Below, piece after piece: positions 26,029 through 35,678 of a DNA stretch of 55,978 nt (within the stretch, counting starts at the first letter, position 1; every line of letters starts with the position of its first letter). A program made the translations under genes and the position numbers. Below the pieces are notes generated by a model, which saw nothing but the letters and a program-made list of their open reading frames with translations, did no database searches and was not told the origin of the DNA. This DNA comes from an uncultured Pirellulaceae bacterium. GTDB taxonomy: Bacteria > Planctomycetota > Planctomycetia > Pirellulales > Pirellulaceae. The stretch is taken from contig CALLUY010000035.1 in NCBI GenBank assembly GCA_938010615.1, positions 1 through 55,978 on the forward strand, read 5' to 3'.

Positions 26029-26421
26029 ATGTTAAGCAGCAAAGTAAAAACTTGGTTTTTTCTCGGCTACCTAGTTCTATTGTTGAACTTCGGTCCGTCG
26101 CTGCACCACGCCCCCATCTTCGGTTTGCACGGTATTCACCCTGCAAACAGTGGCCACACTGCTCAGAAATCAACGTGTTGTTGCCAGAGCCACGCTCACG
26201 AAACGCAAAAACCTTCGCGTTCAACTGATCCGCTTGGCAGTTTTGACAGTCCTGACCACGACTGTGCATTTTGCAAATTCTTCAGTGAGTACAACGTTGT
26301 TCTGAACTCGTTTGAGTGCAACCTCGTTGAGGCTCCTTTCTCTCTTTTCGTATCGGAATTGCCCGATGGCGCAACTGCTGAGCTTGTGCCAAGCATTGCC
26401 CGGGGTCCGCCCACTGCGTAG
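26029..26421 (+). CDS. small membrane-anchored Cys/His protein ending in RGPP (DUF2946-like), paralogue 1
   Basis: The 130-residue product has an N-terminal hydrophobic segment (about 8-24). Outside it lie LHHAP, TCCCQSHAHE and HDCAFCK: many Cys and His in metal-ligand spacing. The tail is ARGPPTA. Two further paralogues occur at 31416 and 39313 with the same order: hydrophobic start, Cys/His part, H-x-x-x-C-x-x-C, RGPP end. The layout resembles DUF2946-type proteins often linked to copper or zinc genes. A pseudopilin gene follows 380 bp downstream. A role in metal sensing or handling at the membrane is inferred. Confidence 0.62.
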   Translation: MLSSKVKTWFFLGYLVLLLNFGPSLHHAPIFGLHGIHPANSGHTAQKSTCCCQSHAHETQKPSRSTDPLGSFDSPDHDCAFCKFFSEYNVVLNSFECNLVEAPFSLFVSELPDGATAELVPSIARGPPTA

Positions 26422-26521
26422 TTCGAGACAAAGCCTTTGAACTCCAATCGCTGGCGTGGTTCTAAACACCGTCGCGATCATTGGCTTGGTCTTTTCGCAT
26501 TGCGATGCAACACGAACGAAA

Positions 26522-26565
26522 GCAACGTTAGTCGCTGGTTAGTGATCCAGCTAACGGTCCGTTGC
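26522..26565 (+). other. long imperfect hairpin in the gap before the pseudopilin gene
   Basis: GCAAC (26522-26526) pairs with GTTGC (26561-26565), GTTA (26527-26530) with TAAC (26552-26555), and GCTGG (26534-26538) with CCAGC (26547-26551), giving 14 pairs with two bulges. It may end the preceding gene's transcript or be part of a leader RNA. The remaining about 235 bp before the gene at 26802 show no reliable gene; a 76-codon open frame there lacks support. Confidence 0.4.
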
Positions 26566-26801
26566 TTGGTGCAGCTTTCCTGACTAAGGGAATCTCTGTT
26601 TCTTCATGCATCGTTTTGAAACGCCGTCGCGGGTACCTGCGACGTTCAGGCGGCCCGACAACCGTGGAACTAGCAGACTACCCCGGCGGTCTTTTCGAGC
26701 AACGAATTGCAGCTCAAAAGTCGTCAACCTTCGGTCGTGACCCAACCATTTTGCGAACTGAAGACTCATCATTCAAGCATTTCATCCCTTAGGAATTAAA
26801 A

Positions 26802-27878
26802 ATGTCGCAACCTTATCCAAAATACCGTGGATTCACGCTCGTCGAACTCCTCGTCGTGATCGCAATCATCGGAATCCTGATTGGGATGCTGCTTCCAGCT
26901 GTCCAGCAAGTTCGTGCTGCGGCCAGAAGAGTGCAGTGTGCCAACAAGATGAGACAGATTGGACTTGCCGTCCACAACTATGAATCGGCTCTCGGAATGT
27001 TTCCAGTCAACCAAGTTGGCCCCGGTGCTTCTGATGGATCCGGCGGTTATGGACCCGGCTATTACAGTTGGTTGGTGCCGCTGTTGCCCCATTTGGAACA
27101 GAACAATCTTCATCAGATGTTCAACTTGAAAATCAACAACGGCGACGGGAATGACTTCCGCATGAGCGACACGCACCCAAATGCAATTGCTGCTGCGACT
27201 CCCGTTGATGTCTTCCTGTGCCCATCAGATACACCCGGCAGCGACAACACGATTTTCGGAACTGCCAACCCAGCTTCCAGCAATTACGTCGGCAATTCGG
27301 GCTGGCCTTCCTACGCGACCGGTTTCGACGGTGAAAGAAGTAGCCCGGGAAGTTTCAATGGAGCCATTCCGCTTATCAGTCCAGCCAACAAGGTATCGTG
27401 GCATGGCAGTTCGCGTAGTGGTTTTGCTCAGCTTACCGATGGAAGTTCAAACACGGCATTGATCTCGGAGCGTCTCATCCAAACCGGAACTAGCAGTGAT
27501 CAGGTTCGCAACGGTGATCCAAGACTGAGGTCCAAGCACGTGCTGGAGCGTTTTCAGCCGCTGGCTTCAATCGACAATCAGATATCAAATTCACACACGC
27601 ACCCATTTGAGTCCGCCTTCATAGGCCGATCTTGGAGTTCAGGCTATGCGTTGTCAGCTCCAATTTACCTTCACGTGAAAACACCCAACACACTCATTGG
27701 GCACTACGGCACTAGCGCGGTCGAAGGCGACTTCATCATGACTCCCAGCAGCCGACACACACAGGGTGTGAACGTCGTTCGAGCTGACTGTTCCACATCA
27801 TTCGTCAACGACAGCATCGACAAGGAAGTTTGGTGGGCGTTGGGCGCGTGCAACGATGGACGAACCGTCGATTTCTAA
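26802..27878 (+). CDS. DUF1559 pseudopilin-like protein (prepilin-type N-terminus)
   Basis: The 358-residue product has a type IV/type II prepilin leader: [20 protein letters not shown] (about 10-29), with cleavage expected after the Gly. The DUF1559 body follows with [17 protein letters not shown] and LCPSDTPGSDN. The usual C-terminal H-X9-DG motif is present as RHTQGVNVVRADC, with Cys where Gly is expected. These proteins are very numerous in planctomycetes and are thought to be exported through a T2SS/T4P-like machine. The start ATG has AGGAA 10 bases upstream. The position after a Cys/His protein gene mirrors the pair at 39313/39773. Confidence 0.92.
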   Translation: MSQPYPKYRGFTLVELLVVIAIIGILIGMLLPAVQQVRAAARRVQCANKMRQIGLAVHNYESALGMFPVNQVGPGASDGSGGYGPGYYSWLVPLLPHLEQNNLHQMFNLKINNGDGNDFRMSDTHPNAIAAATPVDVFLCPSDTPGSDNTIFGTANPASSNYVGNSGWPSYATGFDGERSSPGSFNGAIPLISPANKVSWHGSSRSGFAQLTDGSSNTALISERLIQTGTSSDQVRNGDPRLRSKHVLERFQPLASIDNQISNSHTHPFESAFIGRSWSSGYALSAPIYLHVKTPNTLIGHYGTSAVEGDFIMTPSSRHTQGVNVVRADCSTSFVNDSIDKEVWWALGACNDGRTVDF

Positions 27879-27986
27879 AAACCAACTTGCCATCATTGCC
27901 AAGTCGTAGAGACCGACAACTTCCGGTCACCAACGACGAAAACTATTGAACAACCTGTTTAACCTTTTGAATTCTGGAGACTTATT

Positions 27987-28766
27987 GTGACTAAAACTTT
28001 GTGTACCTTACTGTTGGTTGGGGCACTTTCATCAGTGTCCTACGCCCAACACTCAGACATCGAATTTGGGTATGACGATCATACGAATCCGACCGAGATC
28101 GAGATCGAACAGCCAAATGTTACGTCTGAAGGAATCATGTTCTTCGAATCGGAATTCGAAAGAGCTTTTGCTTCCGATCCGTGGGCATCAGATGAGCCTG
28201 GCTTTGCAACTGTCGATGAAATGGGAGAGCTGCTGAGGTTCAATCCTGGAGACAACATTTGGCTTACCGCTCTGGATGCTTCGGACACAACTTATTCGAG
28301 TATTGGTGTCGGATTCGTAAACTTTTTCAACCCAGTTACTGGCGCGTTGGAAGCTGCTGGCGAAATCACGATCCAGGAAGACTTCACCGGCACGACCATG
28401 GATTTGATCCTCAATGGTGACAGCATCACCAGCGGTGACAACCCTCAATTGATTGGTGTCGCTGACTCTGCCTCTACCGACCCGGGAGGAATTCACGATC
28501 ACGTAGAATTCGAACTCACCGGTGACACGGTTGGTGCTTATGGAATACTGTTCCAAGTAGAAGCCGACTTCGCAGGAACCAGTGCCGAAACCGATCTGAG
28601 CTCGGATCCGTTTTGGATCATCATCAATCGTGGATTGGATGAAGACACATTCGAAGGCGCAGCACTTGAGGCCTTTGGCGTCGCAGCAGTTCCTGAACCA
28701 GCTTCAGCAATCGTCCTAACCGGTGCGTTTGGTGCGATGCTCGTTCGTCGCCGACGCCGAAGCTAG
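27987..28766 (+). CDS. PEP-CTERM sorting-signal protein
   Basis: The 259-residue product has a signal peptide (about 1-20, ending SYAQ) and a C-terminal PEP-CTERM tail: VPEPASA, a hydrophobic helix, then RRRRRS. The body is acidic and beta-rich (IEFGYDDHTNPTEIEIEQ near the N-terminus; GIHDHVEFEL later). Such proteins are exported and processed by exosortase. GTG 27987 follows GGAGAC. It comes 108 bp after the pseudopilin gene and may share its transcript. Some PEP-CTERM proteins belong to zinc-responsive genes in cyanobacteria, which would fit the neighbourhood, but this is inference. Confidence 0.87.
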   Translation: MTKTLCTLLLVGALSSVSYAQHSDIEFGYDDHTNPTEIEIEQPNVTSEGIMFFESEFERAFASDPWASDEPGFATVDEMGELLRFNPGDNIWLTALDASDTTYSSIGVGFVNFFNPVTGALEAAGEITIQEDFTGTTMDLILNGDSITSGDNPQLIGVADSASTDPGGIHDHVEFELTGDTVGAYGILFQVEADFAGTSAETDLSSDPFWIIINRGLDEDTFEGAALEAFGVAAVPEPASAIVLTGAFGAMLVRRRRRS

Positions 28767-28801
28767 TCTTGCCTGGTGCCAAAGTTGGCATTCACAAAAA
28801 T

Positions 28802-28838
28802 GATCAGCTCTGTCGGTTGCGGCAGAGTTGATTTTTCT
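28802..28838 (+). terminator. Rho-independent terminator after the PEP-CTERM gene
   Basis: ATCAGCTCTG pairs with CAGAGTTGAT (one G-T pair, 10-bp stem), followed by TTTTC, 35 bp after the PEP-CTERM stop. Confidence 0.85.
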
Positions 28839-28880
28839 TTGTAGTGTTGACTGGTACTGAATCCGTTTTGGTCATTGCGA

Positions 28881-31292
28881 ATGATACGCATAACTTTCGT
28901 TGCCCTAGCATTCATCAGCGGTGCGGTCGCTCTTTCACATGAGCTTCTATGGACGCGCCGACTGATTGATTTGCTCGGCGCCAGCGATTGGGTTACTGGA
29001 AGAGTCCTTGGACTGTTTTTTCTGGGACTGTCGATCGGAGGATGGATCGCAGCCAACTGGACCGAAAAAGAAATCAATGTCGCCCGTCGATTGGGACTGG
29101 TGGAATTGTCGATCGCGTTACTGTCTCTGCCAGTCATGTTTTTGCCGTTCTGGGCTGACTGGATCATCGCGTCGGCGGGAGCTGACTTTCTGGTTTCGTG
29201 GCCCGGAAAGTTGTTCAAGCTGTTGCTTTCGGGGTTGGTCGTATTGCCGCCAGCGATCGCCATGGGTGCGACGATGCCTCTGTTCATCCGTGTTTCAACG
29301 ATGCTGGGAGGCAAAGTCGATGGGTCCGGAATTCTGATCTATTCCGTCAATATGTTGGGCGGCGTTTTTGGCCTTTGGCTGGCGTCAACTCAACTGCTCG
29401 ACCTCTTCGGAGTGCAGGGGACCATGATCGTTGCCGCGGCAGGTAACTGCCTAATCGCGCTCGCCGTACTCGTGCTTGCGAAGACGGTTCAGGATTTGGA
29501 AAACCGTCCCGACGAAACTATTTTGACCAAGAGCAATGAAGGCGCTCGCGGGACTTGGTTGCTGGAACGCAAAGGTGTCTTTGTGCTTGCATTCCTTTCG
29601 GGCGCATTTGTCCTTGCTTTGGAAGTGCTGGTTCTGCGCTTACTGGCCTTGGTTGCCCCTTCTTCGTTTCATACAACCAGTGCACTTTTGGCGAACGTCA
29701 TCTTATTTCTTTCGCTTGGAGCGTTTGGCGTCGCGATCTTTAACCGATTCAAAGTATCCAATCTTCAGCAGTTGATTTTTGGCTTTGCTGGAGCCGCGAT
29801 TTTTTGTGCGTCGTGTCCGCTGATTTTGTATCACTACACCAACAAGCTTGTTTCGGTGCGATACCTCGTCGCATTGGATGGCCAAACAACTAACTCTTTG
29901 ACGCAGTATTGGTTTCTGCTCTTTTGTATCATCGCCGTTGCAGCTGGAGCAACGTTGCTGTGCAGTGGCCTCGTTTTTCCATCAATCCTTTCGATCAACT
30001 CCAAGACAGATCCCGCTGGCAAATCGGTTGGAAGACTTTTGGCCGTCAACGGTTTCGGCGGATTGGTCGGAAGCGAATTGGCGAACTCAGTTTTGCTCAA
30101 AACGTTCGGCATCTATGGTGGGTTCGTCGTCTTGGCGATCGTCGTTTACTCGGCAGCCATCGGACTCTGTTGCTTGAGCCGCTTCACGGTTACCGGAATG
30201 GCATTGGTAACGACACTACTGGCGTTTGTCGCAATTAGCTTCGGCCAGTTTGACGAACTGCGATACGTGAGCCCGCGATCCAAAAAGAAGTACGTTATCG
30301 AGCAGACTCGCTTTGGACCTGATGGTGCGTTGCTGGTCGTTCGAGATCAGGACGATTCTCGTAGCTTATTGTTGAACAACCAGTACATTTTGGGCAGTTC
30401 CAATCAAGCAACCGTTGAACGTAGACAGTTACTTTTGCCTTGGATGTTACATTCAAAAGCAAGAACGGTGTGCTCTTTGGGATTGGCAACAGGAATCTCG
30501 GCCAGCGGACTCGAAGTGCTAGAAGATCCACCGCAAGTGACGGCGGTGGAGTTATCCGACACGGTGGCCAAACTCGCCTGTGAATCTTTTCGTGAAGACA
30601 ACCTTTCGTTCGACCAGCGACCCGGAAACAAAATCGTTTGCGAAGACGGACGAACGTTCGTCGCTGCCACCGATAGCGAGTACGACCTAATTGTCGCGGA
30701 CCTTTTTCGACCACATGGAGTCGGCGAAGGCAGACTGTTTTCGGTCGAGCACTATCGCAATGTGAAACGAGCACTCAAAGAGGGTGGAATGTTTTGCCAT
30801 TGGTTACCGGCTCATCAATTGAACGAAGATCAATTCCGCATGATCGCCGCGACTTTCTCGAAAGTGTTTCCGGAAACGTTGGTCATCAACGGCGGCTCGC
30901 TAGTGCGAACTCCATCGATTGGATTGTGCGCTTGGAAGAACGGGAAAGCGTGGGAATCGGCTGACCTAAAGCGAAAGATCGAGGACATTCGAAAGCAAAA
31001 AGGCGTAACCGACAAACTGGTGCGCAATGCTCACTTGCTAATTAATGGCGTTTTGAAAGAAGGCACATGGTCCGACGGCCCAATCAACACGCTTGACAAT
31101 GCGAGCTTGGAACTTAGTGCGGGCCGTTTTTGGTTGCTAAAGGATTTGCGCCCGGATCGACCCGAGGACAACCTTTCCAACGGATTTCTTTCGGGGCCAA
31201 ACTGGAAACGATTTCTAATCGGTTTGCATCAAGATACATCTCCAGTTCTCGATCCTGAATTCAGAGAACAATACCTAAAGCTACTGAACTAA
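28881..31292 (+). CDS. multi-pass membrane protein fused to a spermidine-synthase-like domain
   Basis: The 803-residue product has about 11-13 hydrophobic helices in the first 450 residues (SHELLWTRRLIDLLGAS, FLGLSIGGWIAA, GATMPLFIRVS). A soluble methyltransferase-fold domain follows (about 530-690: VCSLGLATGISASGLEVL, VTAVELSD, DLIVADLFRPHGVGEGRLFS). The family is known as fused MFS/spermidine synthase-like proteins; some members lack polyamine activity and no product can be assigned. The frame is open from TTG 28875; ATG 28881 is preferred. Confidence 0.82.
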   Translation: MIRITFVALAFISGAVALSHELLWTRRLIDLLGASDWVTGRVLGLFFLGLSIGGWIAANWTEKEINVARRLGLVELSIALLSLPVMFLPFWADWIIASAGADFLVSWPGKLFKLLLSGLVVLPPAIAMGATMPLFIRVSTMLGGKVDGSGILIYSVNMLGGVFGLWLASTQLLDLFGVQGTMIVAAAGNCLIALAVLVLAKTVQDLENRPDETILTKSNEGARGTWLLERKGVFVLAFLSGAFVLALEVLVLRLLALVAPSSFHTTSALLANVILFLSLGAFGVAIFNRFKVSNLQQLIFGFAGAAIFCASCPLILYHYTNKLVSVRYLVALDGQTTNSLTQYWFLLFCIIAVAAGATLLCSGLVFPSILSINSKTDPAGKSVGRLLAVNGFGGLVGSELANSVLLKTFGIYGGFVVLAIVVYSAAIGLCCLSRFTVTGMALVTTLLAFVAISFGQFDELRYVSPRSKKKYVIEQTRFGPDGALLVVRDQDDSRSLLLNNQYILGSSNQATVERRQLLLPWMLHSKARTVCSLGLATGISASGLEVLEDPPQVTAVELSDTVAKLACESFREDNLSFDQRPGNKIVCEDGRTFVAATDSEYDLIVADLFRPHGVGEGRLFSVEHYRNVKRALKEGGMFCHWLPAHQLNEDQFRMIAATFSKVFPETLVINGGSLVRTPSIGLCAWKNGKAWESADLKRKIEDIRKQKGVTDKLVRNAHLLINGVLKEGTWSDGPINTLDNASLELSAGRFWLLKDLRPDRPEDNLSNGFLSGPNWKRFLIGLHQDTSPVLDPEFREQYLKLLN

Positions 31293-31350
31293 ATGGGCAA
31301 AATCAAAAGTTAATTCTTGCTTCATAAACACATTTACACATCAACAAAAT

Positions 31351-31378
31351 TTGACTCTTAACGTACGTAAAATATTAT
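31351..31378 (+). promoter_or_regulatory. likely sigma-70 promoter of the second Cys/His protein
   Basis: TTGACT (31351-31356), a 16-nt spacer and TATTAT (31373-31378) form a good -35/-10 pair. The same TTGACT, 16-nt and TA(A/T)TAT layout precedes the paralogue at 39313. Because the -10 box covers the ATG at 31377, translation should start downstream, at GTG 31416. Confidence 0.55.
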
Positions 31379-31415
31379 GAGACGTAAGAAGGTTCATCAA
31401 TTCAAAAGGCAAGTC

Positions 31416-31811
31416 GTGCTGTTTCGTTCGTCGAGAGCTTGTTCCTGGTTAGCGATTTTTTCGCTGATTTTCAGTAGCGCGCTGACGTTGACGCACCATC
31501 ACGGTGGAGGCCAATGCGGTTGTGGCACTCACCAACATTCAGCGTCTGCTGTCGCTGGTCTTGAAAGCTTGCCCACAGGTGATTGCGATTGCAGCAGTTG
31601 CGAAGAACCCTCTAACGGTCAACAGGAGCACGACGAAGATTCATGTTCGATTTGCCGCATGGTGTTTGAGCATGCGGTTCAAATAATCGAGTTCGATATG
31701 ATTGAATCGAACGAACTTTCTTGCGACATCGTCGCGATTCTTTTTGTCACTCCTATCCAGAGCACTGCGTCTGGCTATCTAACCAGAGGACCACCTTCAA
31801 CGTTTGCGTAG
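31416..31811 (+). CDS. small membrane-anchored Cys/His protein ending in RGPP, paralogue 2
   Basis: The 131-residue product has a hydrophobic segment SWLAIFSLIFSSALTL (about 10-25). HHHGGGQCGCGTHQH, CDCSSC and HDEDSCSICRM follow, and the tail is YLTRGPP. It is closely related to the protein at 39313: the stretch from start to SWLAI is the same length in both. I therefore start it at GTG 31416, with AAAAGG upstream, rather than ATG 31377, which lies in the promoter -10 box. Family role unknown; the ligand pattern argues for metal binding at the membrane. The DUF58 gene follows. Confidence 0.68.
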   Translation: MLFRSSRACSWLAIFSLIFSSALTLTHHHGGGQCGCGTHQHSASAVAGLESLPTGDCDCSSCEEPSNGQQEHDEDSCSICRMVFEHAVQIIEFDMIESNELSCDIVAILFVTPIQSTASGYLTRGPPSTFA

Positions 31812-31969
31812 TTCTAGTTCTGCGCCGTCTTACTTGGACTCAAAATAGTTCGGGCAGGACGTAAACGATGGTCTCACTCTATTCAAATTAGTGCACTGAT
31901 TCGTACCAGCGATGCTCCACTGCCCGGCAGTGTGTGCGCTGGGTCGTGCCAGCCTGTCTGGATTTCAAA

Positions 31970-33298
31970 ATGAATTTTTCCTCCGTGAAACGCGCGTTGA
32001 CTTCGGTCATCAAGCTGGCAAACCATGACTTTTGCCCAAACCTGAACAGCTACGTCTATTGGCTGAAACAACCAATCGGCTGGGTCGTCGCCGCGACTCT
32101 GTTTTCGCTGCTAATTGGACTCTTCGTCGGACCGCAAGGTTTCGTTTTAGCGTTTGCCTTTTTCGCTCTGTTGTTACTCGGACTCGCTTGGCCGTGGCTG
32201 TCGATGAAAGGGATTCACTGTGGCCTGACCATTCCAGGTGGCCCGTTGAAAGAAAACGAATCCGGAGAAGTGATTCTCAGCGTTCGCAACTATTGGCCGA
32301 TCCCTGTATTTGGCCTAATCATCGAAGGCGATTTCCTTCAAGAATTCGACGAAGGTGAAGAACCGATCGCATTTTCACTTAAACGAATCCCGGCGCTTTC
32401 ACAAACAGAGTTTCCCGTCGAAGTAACTCCGCGTCGACGAGGCATCTTGCCGGCCGGAGAAGTTCAAATTCGAAACGGATTTCCCTTCGGTCTTGCCGAT
32501 GTTTCGAGACCCATCTTGGACATTAAACCGACGTTAGTTTGGCCGCAATGTGATCAACTTCAAGGCAGCCCACCTGCTGAGGGCAACCTGCTGAATCTTG
32601 CTGGCGCGATGGCTGACCGATCCGGAAACGACGGCGAGACGATCGGAATCAGGTCCTATCGGGAAGGCGACCGTCTACGAAACATTCACTGGGCGCAAAC
32701 CGTTCGGTCCCAAAAATTGATGGTACGTGAACGGCAAATCCCTTCCTCGACCGTTTCAACCGTTTTGCTGGATCTGTCTCCTGTCCACCACTGCGGCACC
32801 GGCGTCGACAGTAGTTTCGAATGGGCCATCCGAATCGCAGCAAGCATTTGTCAGCAACTCCATCGAACGAATTCATCGTTTCGAGTTGTTTGCTTTGGAC
32901 TGGCAAAAACTGAACTCAACTGGATTGAGAATTCTCGAGGCATCGAGCACGTTATGAATTTCTTGGCAAGCTTACCGACCCTAAGAATGCAAAGAGAGTT
33001 GGCGGCTGAAGAAATCTTGAGTGTTTACAAAAACTGGTCACGATCCAGCCAGACATTTTTCGTATGCACCACCAATTCAGCGATCGTGAATTTTTCAGAT
33101 TCCAATATCGAGCCCATCGTCATTGAGCTCGATGGCTTTGCTGAAAGTGAAACAGGGCTCAAAGACGAGCAACTGGTTTTCCGAAAGAAGCATCCAATCT
33201 TGAATCGAAAAGGGAGCTTTCTCGTCACGGCACCGCGACTTGCCTCAAGCCAACTTGAATTGGCGTGGCTACGGAGGTTCGGACATGCCGCGGGTTAG
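31970..33298 (+). CDS. DUF58-domain protein
   Basis: The 442-residue product has two hydrophobic segments near the N-terminus (about 36-72). A beta-rich middle part follows, then the DUF58 signature RSYREGDRLRNIHWAQTVRS (about 224-243), then a von Willebrand A-like fold. DUF58 proteins sit next to MoxR ATPases and transglutaminase-like membrane proteins and are thought to help assemble or mature periplasmic complexes. Here the operon order is DUF58, transglutaminase, MoxR. The gene overlaps the next by 14 bp. ATG 31970 is preferred over the longer frame from 31934. Confidence 0.87.
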   Translation: MNFSSVKRALTSVIKLANHDFCPNLNSYVYWLKQPIGWVVAATLFSLLIGLFVGPQGFVLAFAFFALLLLGLAWPWLSMKGIHCGLTIPGGPLKENESGEVILSVRNYWPIPVFGLIIEGDFLQEFDEGEEPIAFSLKRIPALSQTEFPVEVTPRRRGILPAGEVQIRNGFPFGLADVSRPILDIKPTLVWPQCDQLQGSPPAEGNLLNLAGAMADRSGNDGETIGIRSYREGDRLRNIHWAQTVRSQKLMVRERQIPSSTVSTVLLDLSPVHHCGTGVDSSFEWAIRIAASICQQLHRTNSSFRVVCFGLAKTELNWIENSRGIEHVMNFLASLPTLRMQRELAAEEILSVYKNWSRSSQTFFVCTTNSAIVNFSDSNIEPIVIELDGFAESETGLKDEQLVFRKKHPILNRKGSFLVTAPRLASSQLELAWLRRFGHAAG

Positions 33299-35678
33299 GC
33301 AAAAACAATCGAATTCAAACTCTCATAAAGCGCCACTTGCATGGATGCCGGGAGCAATGTTGCCTGCGTTGGTATCGGGGTTTGTGCTTCAATTATTCCG
33401 CGCGGATCAGCATCGTTGGGTGCCAGCGATTTGGATGGAGTTTGCAGCGCTGTCGGTTCTATCAGTCGTTTTGTTTTGCCTTGTCAAACTATGGACGCAA
33501 CGGAACGAAGACTCGACGACACCCAAAACAAGTACCTTCCTGGCTCAAGCGGGGGCCGTCATTTCGGTAGTGCTGTTGATCGGGTGGCAACTGGTTTCGC
33601 GTCGAATCGGCTTGGGAGACGCAAATGAAATCGTCGCGCTTTTGGTCATCCAATGCGTCGGTTGGCATCTTGCCGTTTTCGCTTCCGTCAAAGGTTTCGA
33701 AAAAGCCAGCCTTTTGCTCTGTGGAGCGATTGTATTCTTTGTTTGCTGCATGACGAAACGATACGACATCCTTGGCCTCGGCGCCGTCTTTGCTGTCATG
33801 TCGCTCTGGTGGTTGGCGGGAATCTACTGGTCGCGGCTGGACTCAAAAGCGATTGATGGCAATGCAAAGATGTTGCAGATTCACGGAGCCTCAACTTCGA
33901 TCGGCGCAGTCGCGATTGCGATCGCAGTTGGCTTGGCGATGCTTTCTCCTTTTTCGCCGCGCCAAATTTCGGTCGCCGGATTCATGCCTTTCTCGGGCGG
34001 AGAAGACGGCTACCAAGACCCTTTTGCAACGTCCGGCATCGGCGACGGAAATATGCTGGCAGCCGGCACTAACGCAACCACAACTGGAGCAGTCGATTCG
34101 AACGAGTTCATCGAAGACAACAAAGCTTCCATGTACGACGTGATGATGGACTCGTTTGACGGCCCGGTCTACAAGAAGAAAAAGCGCAATCGCACCATTG
34201 CTCTCGACGAGATCGCCAAACATATCCACGACGTCAAACAATCCGAACAGTCCGGACGTACTTTCCGCACCATGCGAGATACGGATCAACCTGCGGACCA
34301 AGAACTGGAAAGCCGTATTTCAAAAGCGCTGTTTTACGTAGAGGGATCGGTACCGGCAAGGTTTGTGACCGACGCTTTCCATCACTTCGACGGTTGGGAT
34401 TGGAGCAAAGCATCGCTCGACGGCGAAACTCCGTTGCCAACGAAAATCAGGTTGCAAAAACAATTCGGCAAGCCAATCCTGAAACTGTCCCAATCCAAAT
34501 CAAAATATCTAACCTCCAGTCGCACGCATCAAGTGAAATTGATGCGGCTAAAGACTCCCAACCTGCCCGCGCCGGCCTTTCTTGATTGTTGGCACATCAA
34601 TCGCGTCGACGATCCACGAATTTTCAAATGGAATGAAGCAGGGCTGCTGCAATATGACGGCGACAACATCCCCGCGCAAACCGTCATCAACGTCAATGGG
34701 CTTGTGCCAAACTATCACGTAATGCGATCAGAAGCTGATCTGGCACCGTCGTCGCGCACAAACAAGACATCCAAGTCCAGCAATTCGGACTCGGCACTTC
34801 TCCAAACGCCAGACAGCAGTTCGCGGGAGCGCGTCGAGGCATTGGCAGCTCAATATACAAAGGGCCACCGTCGAGGATGGAATCAAGTCGAAGCCATCGT
34901 CAATCGGATGCGAGAAGACTACCAACTTAATCCTGATTGGGAAGTCGATCAGTCCGTTGATGACTCGGTGAGCCATTTCCTTTCGCTCAACGGCGGACCG
35001 TCTTGGATGTTCGCTACAAGTTGTGCAATGGTTCTACGAAGCGCTGGTTATCGAACACGGCTCGCAAGCGGCTTTCTGGTTCGACAGGAAGACTACGATC
35101 GACTGTCCCGCCAATCAGTTGTGACGTCGAGGAACATGCACATGTGGCCTGAAGTTTGCTTGGACGGAAAGTACTGGATTCCTCTTGAACCGACGCCTGG
35201 ATATCCCGTTCCCTTCAGTCACGAAACGACGTGGCAATGGCTTGTCGCAAAAGTACACGGCGCGATCCACTGGTTTTGGAACCACCCTGTTTTCTCCTTG
35301 CTGACCGCAATGGCAATCGTCTTGACGTATCTTTATCGCGCCAACCTCGTCACGTTCTTGATGTTGATCTGGTGGCATCTGATTCGATTCGTGTGGCCGT
35401 GGAGTTTGCTTCGAGCAACCCGGCAATTGATCGATCTGAGATTTTGGGCAGCGGGCGACAGCAGGCCTTTATCCAAAACCGTCAAGGCTTGGTACACGAG
35501 AGTCGAGCCTAGTCTTTCGCACGGATTCTATGACCTTTGGAATGCACGGAACTACAACAGCCGCCACAAAGTTGGCAACACCGACATGATCGAAACGTGT
35601 CGAGACCAAATCAATTTACTAACGCTCAAAAAAATCCAAACTTTCGTCTCGGAAAATTCCGAACTGGAAACGCAATGA
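33285..35678 (+). CDS. transglutaminase-like membrane protein (TgpA type) with altered catalytic residues
   Basis: The 797-residue product has about six membrane helices in the first 220 residues and a further one near 670. A transglutaminase-core region lies between. The catalytic Cys motif (GxCxxFA) reads GPSWMFA, with Ser573 where the Cys belongs. The His lies in NMHMWPEV, and the Asp position reads EPTPGYP. Either the domain is inactive or it uses a different chemistry. ATG 33285 follows GGAGG and overlaps the DUF58 stop by 14 bp. Its stop overlaps the MoxR start by 4 bp. Confidence 0.82.
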   Translation: MPRVRQKQSNSNSHKAPLAWMPGAMLPALVSGFVLQLFRADQHRWVPAIWMEFAALSVLSVVLFCLVKLWTQRNEDSTTPKTSTFLAQAGAVISVVLLIGWQLVSRRIGLGDANEIVALLVIQCVGWHLAVFASVKGFEKASLLLCGAIVFFVCCMTKRYDILGLGAVFAVMSLWWLAGIYWSRLDSKAIDGNAKMLQIHGASTSIGAVAIAIAVGLAMLSPFSPRQISVAGFMPFSGGEDGYQDPFATSGIGDGNMLAAGTNATTTGAVDSNEFIEDNKASMYDVMMDSFDGPVYKKKKRNRTIALDEIAKHIHDVKQSEQSGRTFRTMRDTDQPADQELESRISKALFYVEGSVPARFVTDAFHHFDGWDWSKASLDGETPLPTKIRLQKQFGKPILKLSQSKSKYLTSSRTHQVKLMRLKTPNLPAPAFLDCWHINRVDDPRIFKWNEAGLLQYDGDNIPAQTVINVNGLVPNYHVMRSEADLAPSSRTNKTSKSSNSDSALLQTPDSSSRERVEALAAQYTKGHRRGWNQVEAIVNRMREDYQLNPDWEVDQSVDDSVSHFLSLNGGPSWMFATSCAMVLRSAGYRTRLASGFLVRQEDYDRLSRQSVVTSRNMHMWPEVCLDGKYWIPLEPTPGYPVPFSHETTWQWLVAKVHGAIHWFWNHPVFSLLTAMAIVLTYLYRANLVTFLMLIWWHLIRFVWPWSLLRATRQLIDLRFWAAGDSRPLSKTVKAWYTRVEPSLSHGFYDLWNARNYNSRHKVGNTDMIETCRDQINLLTLKKIQTFVSENSELETQ

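Noticed and set aside
26562..26792. 76-codon forward open frame before the pseudopilin gene
   Set aside because: No ribosome site, no recognisable content, and it overlaps a hairpin; composition looks non-coding.
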